Notes: a model not told the origin generated them from the sequence alone. DNA of 64,000 nt from CADEDV01 sp964437415 (GCA_964437415.1 CAYTGN010000008.1:66633-130632), one strand, 5' to 3'. Counted from the first letter of the stretch, positions 16,564-25,119 are shown. Numbers and translations are program-made.

Positions 16564-18651
16564 CTAATAATTCAGCAGCTTTTGAATCGTTTCACCCAAT
16601 CTTGCCCTCGCCAGGAAATTATTTTCTAATTCAATATTGAACGGAACAGGTGTATCCAGCGAAGCACAACGAACAACCGGTGCGTCCAATAAATGAAAAC
16701 AGTTTTCCGCTATCCATGCTGCTATCTCTCCGCCAATGCCGCCGGTCAGTGTGTCTTCATGTAACAACAAAACCCTTCCGGTTCTTTGCACGGCTTCACG
16801 AATGGCCAAGTAATCTAATGGCAATAAAGTTCGCAGGTCAAGTATGTCAATGGAAATTTCGGGATGTTCGGCTGCATAATCCTCCGCCCAATGTACGCCG
16901 GCACCGTAAGTGATGATGGAAATTTCATCCCCCTCACGAACATGTCTTGCTTTGCCGATCTCAATTTCATAATAATCTTCCGGCACCGGGCCGCTGACGG
17001 AGCGATATAGTGCTTTATGCTCAAAATACATCACCGGGTTAGGATCATTAATAGCAGCAATCAGTAATCCTTTTGCATCTATGGGTGTACTTGGATAAAC
17101 CACTTTCAGGCCCGGTGTTTTTACAAACCATGCTTCATTACTTTGGCTATGAAAAGGACCGGCGCCAACACCTCCGCCTGTGGGCATACGGATGACCACA
17201 TCTGCATTTTGTCCCCAGCGGTAATGAATTTTGGCGAGGTTATTTATTATCTGGTTAAAACCAACCGTTACAAAATCGGCAAACTGCATTTCCATCATGC
17301 TCTTGTAACCTTCCAGTGACAAACCCAGCGCAGCGCCAACGATAGCACTTTCACAAAGTGGTGTATTTCTCACTCTTTCTTTTCCAAATTCATTGACAAA
17401 ACCTTCGGTAATCTTGAAAGCACCGCCATATTCAGCAATGTCCTGTCCCATAAGAATGAGGTTGGGGTGCTGTTGCATAGATTGTTTCAGTCCTTCGCTG
17501 ATGGCGTCGATGAGACGAAGCCCCCCTGCCCCCCGCAAGGGGGTTCCGGGGCCGTTCATAATAGCAACAGCATCACTTATTGCAGCGTTATCAATAACCC
17601 GGGGTTGTGAGACGCTGAAATCCCCCCTGCGGGGGGTGGGGGGGCTATACACATCCTCCAGTTCTTCTTCCGTATCCGCCACCACTGGTTTTGTCGAAAA
17701 TCCTAACGCCAGTTCATTTTCGATTTTCTCTTTGAATCCATTTCTTATTGTTTCAATCTTTCCCGCATCCAAAACTTTCTGAGCCAGCAGGTATTCTTCA
17801 AAGTTTTTGATGGGGTCTTTCATCTCCCACAGCTTAAACAAATCCTGCGGCACATATTTGGTGCCACTGGCTTCTTCGTGTCCTCTCATCCGGAAGGTGA
17901 GACATTCGATCAGATACGGTTTTTGATTTTTGATGCAATAGTCTCTCACTCCTTTTATCGTATCATAAACCGTGAGAATATTATTTCCATCTATCTGCAC
18001 TCCATCCATACCATAGCCTTTGGCTTTATCCACCAAACTGATGCAGCGATACTGTTCATTTACCGGTGTGCTTAATCCATACCCGTTATTCTCAATAATA
18101 AAAATGACCGGCAGGTCCCACACGGCTGCCACATTTAATGCTTCGTGAAAATCACCTTCGCTGGTTCCTCCATCGCCGGTAAATGCCAATGAAACTTTTA
18201 ATGGTGAGCCTGTCGAACCATGACGAAGTTTATACGCCAGTGCCACACCATCTGCAATCGCTAACTGCGGACCGAGATGTGAGATCATCCCGCAGATATG
18301 GTGCTCCTTATTGCCAAAATGAAAACTTCTTTCTCTTCCCTTGCTGTAACCCTCCTGTGCACCCTGCCACTGCATGAAGAGTTTGCTCAACGGCATGTTG
18401 CGGGTGGTGAAAACACCAAGGTTACGATGCAGGGGCATGATCCACTCATCTTCCTCCAAGGCCAATGTTGATCCTACAGCAATCGCTTCCTGCCCGATGC
18501 CGCTGAACCATTTGGAAATTCTTCCCTGCCGCAGCAGCACCAGCATTTTTTCTTCTATCATGCGGGGCCACAACAGTTTTTTGTAAAACTCAGCAAGCTG
18601 ATCATTGGACAAATCTTTCCGGTCAAAGGTCATGTTGCGAATTTCAGCCAT
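16564..18651 (-). CDS. Fused alpha/beta E1 subunit of a 2-oxoacid dehydrogenase complex
   Basis: A 695-residue thiamine-diphosphate enzyme combining E1 alpha (about 1-325) and E1 beta (about 378-695), as in branched-chain 2-oxoacid or pyruvate dehydrogenases of Bacteroidota. The thiamine diphosphate motif runs from GDG at 159-161 to NN at 188-189. The beta half starts at IDAISEGLKQSMQQHPNLILMGQDIAEYGG and includes MPTGGGVGAGPFHSQS. It decarboxylates a 2-oxoacid and passes the acyl group to lipoyl-E2; E2 and E3 genes are not nearby. Oddly, three repeat-like insertions are translated in frame: residues 143-152, about 336-344, and about 368-379. The latter two bracket the alpha-beta linker. The insertions keep the frame open, so the gene is probably functional. 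Confidence 0.92.
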   Translation of the reverse strand: MAEIRNMTFDRKDLSNDQLAEFYKKLLWPRMIEEKMLVLLRQGRISKWFSGIGQEAIAVGSTLALEEDEWIMPLHRNLGVFTTRNMPLSKLFMQWQGAQEGYSKGRERSFHFGNKEHHICGMISHLGPQLAIADGVALAYKLRHGSTGSPLKVSLAFTGDGGTSEGDFHEALNVAAVWDLPVIFIIENNGYGLSTPVNEQYRCISLVDKAKGYGMDGVQIDGNNILTVYDTIKGVRDYCIKNQKPYLIECLTFRMRGHEEASGTKYVPQDLFKLWEMKDPIKNFEEYLLAQKVLDAGKIETIRNGFKEKIENELALGFSTKPVVADTEEELEDVYSPPTPRRGDFSVSQPRVIDNAAISDAVAIMNGPGTPLRGAGGLRLIDAISEGLKQSMQQHPNLILMGQDIAEYGGAFKITEGFVNEFGKERVRNTPLCESAIVGAALGLSLEGYKSMMEMQFADFVTVGFNQIINNLAKIHYRWGQNADVVIRMPTGGGVGAGPFHSQSNEAWFVKTPGLKVVYPSTPIDAKGLLIAAINDPNPVMYFEHKALYRSVSGPVPEDYYEIEIGKARHVREGDEISIITYGAGVHWAEDYAAEHPEISIDILDLRTLLPLDYLAIREAVQRTGRVLLLHEDTLTGGIGGEIAAWIAENCFHLLDAPVVRCASLDTPVPFNIELENNFLARARLGETIQKLLNY
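17519..17543. repeat. GC-rich palindromic repeat, copy A, inside the E1 gene
   Basis: The 25 bases start AGCCCCCCTGCCCCCC and end GCAAGGGGG, so C-runs can pair with the terminal G-run. A copy in inverted orientation lies at 17621-17646. Both are translated in frame in the linker between the E1 alpha and beta domains. Such C-run/G-run elements are scattered in many Bacteroidota genomes (recalled, not searched). Confidence 0.7.
17621..17646. repeat. GC-rich palindromic repeat, copy B (inverted), inside the E1 gene
   Basis: The reverse complement starts AGCCCCCCCACCCCCC and ends GCAGGGGGGA, nearly the same as copy A at 17519-17543. The two copies face each other about 77 bases apart, bracketing the linker segment RVIDNAAISDAVAIMNGPG. 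The translation of copy B is SPPTPRRGD. Confidence 0.7.
18201..18221. repeat. Short palindromic repeat (GAGCCTGTCGA core) inside the E1 gene
   Basis: ATGGT, an 11-base core GAGCCTGTCGA and ACCAT form a small hairpin. The core resembles the GAGCCTGTCGAA interspersed repeat seen between genes in many bacterial genomes (recalled, not searched). Here it is translated in frame as part of RHGSTGSPLK, residues 143-152, just before the thiamine diphosphate motif. Confidence 0.5.
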
Positions 18652-18688
18652 TCGAGGCTAACAAACAAAGAAGAAGATGGCTGTATCA

Positions 18689-19057
18689 TTAATGTTCCTC
18701 CCTGCGCTGACGGTCTTCTGCCCGGAAAAGCAACGAGGTAATTAGGGTAAGCAGCAGGCTGAACAAGAGCCCCCAGCCAAAACTGTCTATATCAAACCCT
18801 TTCACCCAGTCGCTTGCCAATAAAACGGTGGCCGTGTTGATCACAAAAAGAAAGAGACCGAATGTGAAAAGTGTGAGCGGCAGCGTTAACAATATCAGCA
18901 AGGGTTTTAAAAAAGCATTAAGCAGGCCCAGCACAACAGCAAACCACAGTGCTGTGCCGAAGCCATCCACATGAACGCCGGGCAGCAATTGCGCCAGGAT
19001 GAATGCCACGGCCGCAGAAACCAATAAACGTAAGACAAGATTCATTCCGGTAAACAT
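18689..19057 (-). CDS. Phage holin family / four-helix membrane protein
   Basis: A 122-residue protein of the mycobacterial four-TMS phage holin superfamily (formerly DUF360). Three to four hydrophobic segments are visible: LVLRLLVSAAVAFILAQLLPG, TALWFAVVLGLLNAFLKPLL, LPLTLFTFGLFLFVINTATVLL and WGLLFSLLLTLITSLLF, with the family turn LNAFLKPLLILLTLPLT. The C-terminus is charged (RAEDRQRREEH). Despite the name, these are widespread chromosomal genes and no phage genes are near. The start may be ATG 19057 or the in-frame ATG 19045. It sits five bases after the M16 gene pair (reading on the minus strand) and may be co-transcribed. Confidence 0.85.
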   Translation of the reverse strand: MFTGMNLVLRLLVSAAVAFILAQLLPGVHVDGFGTALWFAVVLGLLNAFLKPLLILLTLPLTLFTFGLFLFVINTATVLLASDWVKGFDIDSFGWGLLFSLLLTLITSLLFRAEDRQRREEH

Positions 19058-19062
19058 CTAAA

Positions 19063-20361
19063 CTACACCACAATCAACTCATAAAACTCCTCCTGCCGCA
19101 GGTATTTCTGCGCCAATGCCTGCAATTCTTCTGCGGAAATCGTTTTAATAGTGTTGATGGAATCGTAGAAATATTGTTCGGTCAGGTTGTTGAGAACGAT
19201 ATTCTTCCAGCGGGCTATGATCTGGAAAGGTCCGTCAAGGTCGCCCAAAATGGACCCCATCATATAATTTTTCACCAATTGTAGTTCGTCTTCCAGCACA
19301 AAACCTTCACGAAGGCGTTTCATTTCCTTGTACACTTCTGTTACTGTTGCTTCCGCCACATCTTTGCCGGCTTCGGTGCTGATCATCCATGCCGATTGCT
19401 GAATATGGTTCTGCAGGTAGCTGTGTATGCCATAGGTATAGCCCTTTTCTTCCCGGATATTGCTCATCAGCCGGGAACCAAAGAAACCGCCAAACAATGT
19501 ATTCAGCACCTGCACTTTCAAAAAATCGGGGTGATGGCGATTGGGAAAAGGTCTTGCAATACGGATGGAGCCTTGCACTCCTTCTGCATCATTGGTGATC
19601 CTGAATTTTTTTTCAGGGGCAGATTTTGCTGAAATATCCGGCAGGTTCACCTGACCGTTAGGCAGGTCTCCGAAATACTGGTTCAACAGCAATGCAAGAT
19701 TGGCCGGCAACTTTCCGGCAGCAAAAACTACCAGCTTTCCGTTGCGGTAATAGTTTTCATAAAATGTCAGCAACTGCTCCCGCTGCAGCGCATCAATATG
19801 TTCAAAACTGCTGAACTTGCCATAAGGATGTTCTTCGCCGTATAAATAAACGTCAATAAGACGGCCCGCTACAAAATCACTTTTCTTCAGGTTCACCTTC
19901 AGCCGCTGTTTCATATTTTGCCGGTAAATATCAAGCTCCTCCTGCGGCATCACGGAATCAACGATCAGCTCCTTCACCACGGGCAACAACTCATGAATAT
20001 GTTTGGTGAGGGTGTGCAGGGTTATGGTAGCCGTTTCATTATAACAAGCCCTGTTGAGATAAGAGCCGTAATATTCAAAATGCTCATTGATCTGGAAAGC
20101 CGATTTTGCGGATGTGCCATTGCGTAATAGAAAATTAGCGCTGGCTGCCACCATATTCTTTTCTTCAAACGAATTGCCTGCAAAAAAAACCCATTCCAAT
20201 GATAACACATCCTCGGCGCCTGCATTTACTGCATACACTTCGATGCCGTTATCTAATGTAAAATGGTCTGCCTTTTTCAGTTGCAGTTTGAAATCGACAG
20301 CATCCACGATGGGCGGAGCCTGTTTCCTGTCTAATATAACATCTGTCTTCTCCACGATCAA
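19063..20361 (-). CDS. M16 family peptidase-like protein lacking the zinc motif
   Basis: A 432-residue pitrilysin-type protein. It has the M16 fold markers (HFTLDNGIEVYAVNAG, ANFLLRNGTSAKSAFQINEHFEYYG and the C-terminal FGGFFGSRLMSNIREEKGYTYGI), but the HxxEH zinc motif is missing from the expected place, so it should be catalytically inactive. Its start overlaps the stop of the upstream active M16 gene by four bases (ATGA). The partner has HLFEH, so the two most likely form an active/inactive heterodimer as in mitochondrial processing peptidase and bacterial two-subunit M16 enzymes. No signal peptide is seen, which suggests a cytoplasmic location. Confidence 0.9.
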   Translation of the reverse strand: MIVEKTDVILDRKQAPPIVDAVDFKLQLKKADHFTLDNGIEVYAVNAGAEDVLSLEWVFFAGNSFEEKNMVAASANFLLRNGTSAKSAFQINEHFEYYGSYLNRACYNETATITLHTLTKHIHELLPVVKELIVDSVMPQEELDIYRQNMKQRLKVNLKKSDFVAGRLIDVYLYGEEHPYGKFSSFEHIDALQREQLLTFYENYYRNGKLVVFAAGKLPANLALLLNQYFGDLPNGQVNLPDISAKSAPEKKFRITNDAEGVQGSIRIARPFPNRHHPDFLKVQVLNTLFGGFFGSRLMSNIREEKGYTYGIHSYLQNHIQQSAWMISTEAGKDVAEATVTEVYKEMKRLREGFVLEDELQLVKNYMMGSILGDLDGPFQIIARWKNIVLNNLTEQYFYDSINTIKTISAEELQALAQKYLRQEEFYELIVV

Positions 20362-21596
20362 TTACTGGATAAATAATAAATAGTATTGCTGTTTTCCCGG
20401 CGAAATACGGAACGGCTTTCCTGCAAAATATCTTCGGTAGTCACGGTTGCATACTTATCAAGTTCAAAATTCATCCACGATGCATCACCGAGCAGTTCAT
20501 AATAAGCCAGGCTGTTGGCACGGTTCATCACACTCATATCTTCAAATGCGATGAGGCTTTCTGTTTTATTTTTCACTTTTTGCAATTCGGTTTCGGCCAC
20601 CAGTGTCTGTTTCATTTTTTCCAGTTCGGCTTCCACCGCTTTTTCTGCATCTTCCATTTTCACTCCCTTCACCAATTTGCCATCAATGGCCAGCAAGCCG
20701 CTGTCGGTGCTGCCAAAATGATAACATTCAATATTGCTGAAGAGTTTTTGTTCTTTCACCAGCGACTGGAACAACCTGGAAGAAGCACCTCCTCCAAGAA
20801 TATCGGAGAGCAGGTCAACAATATAATACCGCCTGTCCATGCGGGGATAGATGTGCCATGTTTTATAAAAAGCATCCAGCGGCACCCTGGCTTTCACTTC
20901 TAATTTTCTTTCTTCTGTTTGCGGAGTTTCCTGTGGCAGGTTTCGCTTATACCTTTCTCCGGAAGGTATATCGCCAAACCATTTCTCTGCCAGTTCCCTC
21001 ACTTTTTCCATGCTGACATTTCCTGCCACCACCAGCACAGCATTCACCGGGCGGTAATGTTTAAAAAAGAAATTTTTTACATCGGATAGTTGTGCATTTT
21101 CTATATGCGACAATTCTTTTCCTATCGTCATCCAGCGATAAGGATGATTTTTATAGGCAAGTTCCCGCATCTTATGCCACACATCGCCATAAGGCTTGGT
21201 GAGATAGTGTTCCTTGAATTCTTCACAAACCACTTTGCGTTGCACATCCAGGCTTTTTTCACCAAATGCCAGCGACAACATACGGTCGCTTTCAAGCCAG
21301 AAAGCTGTTTCCAAATTCTCAGCGGGCAACTGGATATAATAATTGGTGAGATCATTGGTGGTGTATGCATTATTCTCTCCACCGGCCATTTGCAGGGGTT
21401 CGTCATAGTTAGGAACATTGACCGAACCGCCAAACATCAGGTGTTCAAACAGGTGGGCAAAGCCTGTTTTTGAAGGGTCTTCATCCCTTGCGCCAACATC
21501 ATACATAACATTCACCACCGCCATAGGGGTGGAGCTGTCCTGGTGCACAATAACACGCAGCCCGTTGCCGAGAGTAAATTTTTCAAACTGGATCAT
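20358..21596 (-). CDS. M16 family zinc metallopeptidase, active subunit
   Basis: A 412-residue peptidase with the inverted zinc motif HLFEH in TGFAHLFEHLMFGGS (residues about 47-51), and the distal glutamate segment KVVCEEFKEHYLTKPYGD. The C-terminal substrate-binding motif is LGGGASSRLFQSLVKEQKLFSNI. It degrades peptides, probably with the inactive partner encoded immediately downstream (four-base overlap). There is no signal peptide; the start is MIQFEKFTLGNGLRVIVHQD, typical of the family. Length matches other single-domain-pair M16 subunits. Confidence 0.93.
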   Translation of the reverse strand: MIQFEKFTLGNGLRVIVHQDSSTPMAVVNVMYDVGARDEDPSKTGFAHLFEHLMFGGSVNVPNYDEPLQMAGGENNAYTTNDLTNYYIQLPAENLETAFWLESDRMLSLAFGEKSLDVQRKVVCEEFKEHYLTKPYGDVWHKMRELAYKNHPYRWMTIGKELSHIENAQLSDVKNFFFKHYRPVNAVLVVAGNVSMEKVRELAEKWFGDIPSGERYKRNLPQETPQTEERKLEVKARVPLDAFYKTWHIYPRMDRRYYIVDLLSDILGGGASSRLFQSLVKEQKLFSNIECYHFGSTDSGLLAIDGKLVKGVKMEDAEKAVEAELEKMKQTLVAETELQKVKNKTESLIAFEDMSVMNRANSLAYYELLGDASWMNFELDKYATVTTEDILQESRSVFRRENSNTIYYLSSN

Positions 21597-21685
21597 ATAC
21601 TTATAACATCTGCTGAATGATAAGGTTGTAGTCCCTGCAGAACGGTAAAAATATTGAAAATACTGTTGTCCCGGACAGAACCGGC

Positions 21686-22882
21686 TCAGCGGATACTTTT
21701 GGTTTTGAAATTGATCTCCAACAGTTCGGTGCCCCGGCGAACAATGAACCGCATTTTCTGGTTGGCCGCCTGCAGGGCCACTTTGTAGTGGTTCATATTC
21801 TGGTTGAAGTTGTTGTTGATGGCCATCACCACATCGCCTTCCAGCAAACCGCCTTCTTCCGCAGGCGAACCTTTGGCCACATCACCCACCACAATTTCTC
21901 CTTCAATAAAATAGAGCTCAACCCCCGAATACGAATAATCGAACGGTTCTGAAAAGTGGCTGTTGGGAATAATATAAATATCCCGTTTTTCATAGTTGAT
22001 GATCGTATTGAACCGCCGCAAGATATCATTACCGATGATGCCGCTCATATAAGGATAGGAGGTAACGTTGTAATCATCATCAAAAATATAGGTCGGCACA
22101 GCCCGGAATTTAAAAGGGCCAATCCTCACTTCCCTGATAACCGTAAGTTTCATATCAATTTTGCCGCCTACACCTTCTCCTTCCTTTGACCAGAGTTTTC
22201 TTTTGCGGTGAATAAAAGAGCTGTCATCCACAAAATCGCTGGATAAAAGCATACAGAGCCCCGCCCCGATATCATACAGGAACCTTGAATTCACCGTCAC
22301 ATTATCCCGGATGCGCAGACCCTGGACCGGCAGGTTGCTGATCACAGGTTTCAGCATGTAGCCGCCCTTGGGATAACGGATGGAGCCGCGGCTGCAAATA
22401 TCAATATGCAGGCTATCGTAGTCAATTTTCACAATGTAGCGGCTCAACAGGGAGTAGCCGATGATGCCATCAATCTGTTCGCCATATACCGCTGTGAGGA
22501 TAGAATAGTCATTCACATGAAAATCGAGGCTGTCCACTGTCAGCCCGGGGAATCTTAGTTTTTGCTTATACAAGAAAGGAACTTTTCGTATGCCGGCAAT
22601 GCCCCTGATGGTGCGGTCGGTTGGTTCGGGTTTCAGCCGCAGGTAAACCGCAGTGGAAGAGTCGAGTGAGATGCCGCTGCTGCCGGTATCTAAGATAAAA
22701 TTGAGTGTATCCGGTGAATCATTCAGTGTAGCCTGCAGGATCACAATACCCCCGGTCAGTTGCATGAAAGGTATACGGGTCAGTCGTTGCGAAGGGGGTT
22801 CAATGAATTCTTCCTGTGCCCAAAGGGTGGGAATGTAAAAAAACAAGAGCCCGAAGATAAATCCCGCCTGTTTTCTTTTCAT
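21686..22882 (-). CDS. Exported retropepsin-like aspartic protease with C-terminal PDZ domain
   Basis: A 398-residue protein. I chose ATG 22882, which gives a proper signal peptide (MKRKQAGFIFGLLFFYIPTLWAQ). The first aspartate motif is FILDTGSSG (D65), and the second repeat contains FLYDIGAGLCMLLSS, where DIGAG replaces DTG. The C-terminal third is a PDZ domain (YFIEGEIVVGDVAKGSPAEEGGLLEGDVVMAINNN, split here as one continuous region before the final 50 residues). This domain order is common in Bacteroidota clan AA proteases, whose substrates are largely unknown. It is probably periplasmic and monocistronic. Confidence 0.85.
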   Translation of the reverse strand: MKRKQAGFIFGLLFFYIPTLWAQEEFIEPPSQRLTRIPFMQLTGGIVILQATLNDSPDTLNFILDTGSSGISLDSSTAVYLRLKPEPTDRTIRGIAGIRKVPFLYKQKLRFPGLTVDSLDFHVNDYSILTAVYGEQIDGIIGYSLLSRYIVKIDYDSLHIDICSRGSIRYPKGGYMLKPVISNLPVQGLRIRDNVTVNSRFLYDIGAGLCMLLSSDFVDDSSFIHRKRKLWSKEGEGVGGKIDMKLTVIREVRIGPFKFRAVPTYIFDDDYNVTSYPYMSGIIGNDILRRFNTIINYEKRDIYIIPNSHFSEPFDYSYSGVELYFIEGEIVVGDVAKGSPAEEGGLLEGDVVMAINNNFNQNMNHYKVALQAANQKMRFIVRRGTELLEINFKTKSIR

Positions 22883-23023
22883 GTAACGGTGTTTGGTCAG
22901 CAATCGTATGGTAGTAAAGACAGGTAGCCCGGCCTAAATGATGCAGGAAAGCCCGCCGCTTATCTAAATTACCCGTAATATATCAGGTTGCAAAACCGTT
23001 CAGCCCGTTTAAAATGCGGGTCA

Positions 23024-23031
23024 TAACTTTG
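23024..23031 (+). promoter_or_regulatory. Candidate -7 promoter element of mqnC (TAACTTTG)
   Basis: TAACTTTG is an exact match to TAnnTTTG and lies 22 bases before ATG 23054. A well-spaced -33 TTTG is not seen, so the call is tentative. Confidence 0.35.
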
Positions 23032-23053
23032 CGGGTCTATCCAACCCCCGTTT

Positions 23054-24178
23054 ATGCAATTGAATGACCTGTACGATAAAGCCGCTGATTTTGGGTTTTT
23101 GTCCGTAGAAGAAGCTGTGGAGTTGTATCATCATGCCCCACTGGCCGACCTGATGTTCCTGGCAGATGAACTGCGGAAAAAGCAAGTGCCCCACGGAAAA
23201 GTAACCTGGCAGATTGACCGCAATGTAAACACCACCAATGTGTGCATCGCCAATTGTAAGTTTTGCAATTTCTACCGCATCCCCGGTCATGCCGAAGCCT
23301 ATATCACGGATATGGACACCTATCGTCAAAAGATCAGGGAAACCATCAAATATGGCGGCGACCAGTTGTTGTTACAGGGCGGTCATCACCCGGAACTGGG
23401 ACTGCAGTTTTATGTGGATACATTCAAAGCCATTAAAGCAGAATTTCCCGATATCAAACTCCATGCACTGGGGCCGCCGGAAGTGGCGCATATCACCAAA
23501 CTGGAAAAAAGCACCCATCGTGAAGTGCTGACCGCCTTAAAAGAAGCGGGGCTTGATTCATTGCCCGGCGCAGGTGCAGAGATATTGATTGACCGGGTGA
23601 GAAGACTGATCAGCAAAGGCAAATGCGGCGCACAGGAATGGCTCGACATCATGCATGAGGCGCATAAACTGGATATCACCACTTCAGCCACCATGATGTT
23701 TGGCCATGTGGAAACGATTGAAGAACGTTTTGAACACCTGGCAAAGCTGAGAGAAGTGCAAAGCCGCAAGCCGCAGGATGCAAAAGGGTTTTTAGCTTTT
23801 ATTCCCTGGACCTTCCAGGATGTGGATACCTTGCTGGCAAAGATCCGCGGGGTGCATAATCTCACTACACCGGAGGAATATATCCGCATGATCGCTTTGA
23901 GCCGCATCATGCTGCCCAACGTTAAGAACATACAGGCAAGCTGGCTCACAGTGGGCAAACAAACGGCACAGCTTTGCCTGCACAGCGGCGCCAATGATTT
24001 TGGCTCTATCATGATTGAAGAAAATGTGGTGAGTGCAGCCGGTGCGCCGCATCGTTTCACTTACAAAACCATACAGGATGCAATCCGTGAAGCAGGGTTT
24101 GAACCGCAACTGCGCAACCAGCAGTATGAGTGGAGAGAGATTCCGGAGCTGATAGAAGAGCAGGCGATTAATTATTAG
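23054..24178 (+). CDS. mqnC: Cyclic dehypoxanthinyl futalosine synthase (menaquinone biosynthesis)
   Basis: A 374-residue radical SAM enzyme that cyclises dehypoxanthine futalosine in the futalosine route to menaquinone. The [4Fe-4S] motif CxxxCxxC is C64-IAN-C68-KF-C71 in TNVCIANCKFCNFYR. The following segments match MqnC closely: GGDQLLLQGGHHPELGL, SLPGAGAEILIDRVRR, TTSATMMFGHVET, FIPWTFQ and the C-terminal DFGSIMIEENVVSAAG. The related MqnE differs at these places. No other mqn gene is in the window, so the pathway is scattered. It implies menaquinone-based respiration, which fits the NrfD-like quinone module at 60-63 kb. Confidence 0.93.
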   Translation: MQLNDLYDKAADFGFLSVEEAVELYHHAPLADLMFLADELRKKQVPHGKVTWQIDRNVNTTNVCIANCKFCNFYRIPGHAEAYITDMDTYRQKIRETIKYGGDQLLLQGGHHPELGLQFYVDTFKAIKAEFPDIKLHALGPPEVAHITKLEKSTHREVLTALKEAGLDSLPGAGAEILIDRVRRLISKGKCGAQEWLDIMHEAHKLDITTSATMMFGHVETIEERFEHLAKLREVQSRKPQDAKGFLAFIPWTFQDVDTLLAKIRGVHNLTTPEEYIRMIALSRIMLPNVKNIQASWLTVGKQTAQLCLHSGANDFGSIMIEENVVSAAGAPHRFTYKTIQDAIREAGFEPQLRNQQYEWREIPELIEEQAINY

Positions 24179-24241
24179 GTGAATGGTGAATGGGTGGCAT
24201 TAATAAAGAAGTAGTTCATCTTATACATTATACAGGTATTT

Positions 24242-24550
24242 ATGAGTAAACCGTACAGCAGTTTTCGGAAGATCGCTTTTGCAGAGGGGGTTTCGTTTCT
24301 TGTTTTATTATTCATTGCCATGCCGCTGAAATATTTTGCAGCGATGCCCATGGCGGTCACCATTGTTGGCGGGCTGCATGGCGCCTTGTTTGTGGCGCTG
24401 GCAATTGCCGCTTACCTCGTAAAAGACAAATACAACAAACCCTTTGGCTGGGGGCTGAAAGTGTTTATTGCTTCCATCATTCCTTTTGGCACTTTTTATA
24501 TGGATAAGGAGTGGAAGAAAGAGGAAGCGGAACTGGAAACTGCATCGTAG
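24242..24550 (+). CDS. DUF3817 domain membrane protein
   Basis: A 102-residue protein with three transmembrane segments: FAEGVSFLVLLFIAMPLKYF, AVTIVGGLHGALFVALAIAA and VFIASIIPFGTFYMD. The arrangement and motifs (AEGxSFLxLLxIAMPLKY, GGLHGALFV, PFGTFxxD) are diagnostic of DUF3817, a family of unknown function also found in Bacillus YdzA. The C-terminus is charged and cytoplasmic. It follows mqnC by 63 bases on the same strand and may be co-transcribed. Confidence 0.88.
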   Translation: MSKPYSSFRKIAFAEGVSFLVLLFIAMPLKYFAAMPMAVTIVGGLHGALFVALAIAAYLVKDKYNKPFGWGLKVFIASIIPFGTFYMDKEWKKEEAELETAS

Positions 24551-24593
24551 CTGGTACAGTTTTTCATTGGGAGTCAACGGGTTTCTGTACCAG
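24551..24593. repeat. Inverted repeat after the DUF3817 gene
   Basis: CTGGTACAG (24551-24559) and CTGTACCAG (24585-24593) form a perfect 9-base stem with a 25-base loop, starting at the base after the DUF3817 stop. There is no T-run, so it is unlikely to be an ordinary terminator. It may mark the left edge of the cassette-like segment that follows. Confidence 0.5.
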
Positions 24594-24611
24594 GAGTTTC
24601 GTATATTTATG

Positions 24612-24622
24612 TGTTATGCACC
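24612..24622. repeat. Left flanking inverted repeat of a cassette-like gene
   Basis: TGTTATGCACC is matched in reverse complement by GGCGCATAACA at 25090-25100 (10 of 11 bases). Together they tightly bracket a single secreted-protein gene. The layout resembles an integron gene cassette or another site-specific insertion, but the bases do not match the attC core consensus strictly. Confidence 0.45.
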
Positions 24623-24644
24623 ATCTCTAAAAAACCTTTGCGAG

Positions 24645-25088
24645 TTGAAAAAAGTGATTCTATTTTTCTGCCTAACTTTATATTTTGCCTCTTTAAAGGC
24701 TCAAAACGTTAACTCGGACAAACCCGAAGTAATTGCCAAAACCCAATATGGCGAATTGACCTTTTACAGAAAGACTTGCACGAAAAACAAACTCGAATTT
24801 GTTCAAAGTGGTAATAAGAGAATTGCTGATAAAAGTGTAGACAGTATCCTCAACAATAGAAACCTGGCTGAAGAAAAAGTGAAGTTTAAATTCATTTTAG
24901 ATAACTCGGGAAAGATTGTTTCGTGTGAAATCTTAAGACCTTCAAAAATTGAAAGGCTAAATGTTTTTCTTTTAGAAGTATTTAATGAGGCTATTTCCAA
25001 CTTACGTTCTGAAAATTATAATCTAAGTTGTGGAAAGAGAAGAAAGGAATTCTTCGTTGCTGTAACTTATGCTGGTCGAAAGAAATGA
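24645..25088 (+). CDS. Secreted protein with TonB-C-like region, in a cassette-like segment
   Basis: The reading frame gives a good signal peptide from a TTG start at 24645 (MKKVILFFCLTLYFASLKAQ). ATG 24609 is less likely, because a TATATTTA promoter-like box at 24602-24609 would place the transcript start beyond it. The mature part of about 127 residues ends with KFKFILDNSGKIVSCEILRP and a later helix, faintly like the TonB C-terminal fold. Two cysteines may form a disulfide. The base composition is visibly more AT-rich than the flanking genes and the gene is tightly flanked by inverted repeats, suggesting acquisition. Function is unknown. Confidence 0.6.
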   Translation: MKKVILFFCLTLYFASLKAQNVNSDKPEVIAKTQYGELTFYRKTCTKNKLEFVQSGNKRIADKSVDSILNNRNLAEEKVKFKFILDNSGKIVSCEILRPSKIERLNVFLLEVFNEAISNLRSENYNLSCGKRRKEFFVAVTYAGRKK

Positions 25089-25089
25089 C

Positions 25090-25119
25090 GGCGCATAACA
25101 TTGCATTAGCCATATGGCT
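25090..25119. repeat. Right flanking inverted repeat and adjoining palindrome
   Basis: GGCGCATAACA (25090-25100) is the inverted partner of 24612-24622 and begins one base after the stop codon of the enclosed gene. It is followed by a perfect 12-base palindrome AGCCATATGGCT at 25108-25119. Confidence 0.45.

Noticed and set aside
18689..19057. Phage origin suggested by the holin family name
   Set aside because: This four-helix family is common in bacterial chromosomes and no phage genes or attachment sites are nearby.
24551..24593. CTGGTACAG/CTGTACCAG hairpin as a terminator for the DUF3817 gene
   Set aside because: Long loop and no T-run; listed as an inverted repeat instead.
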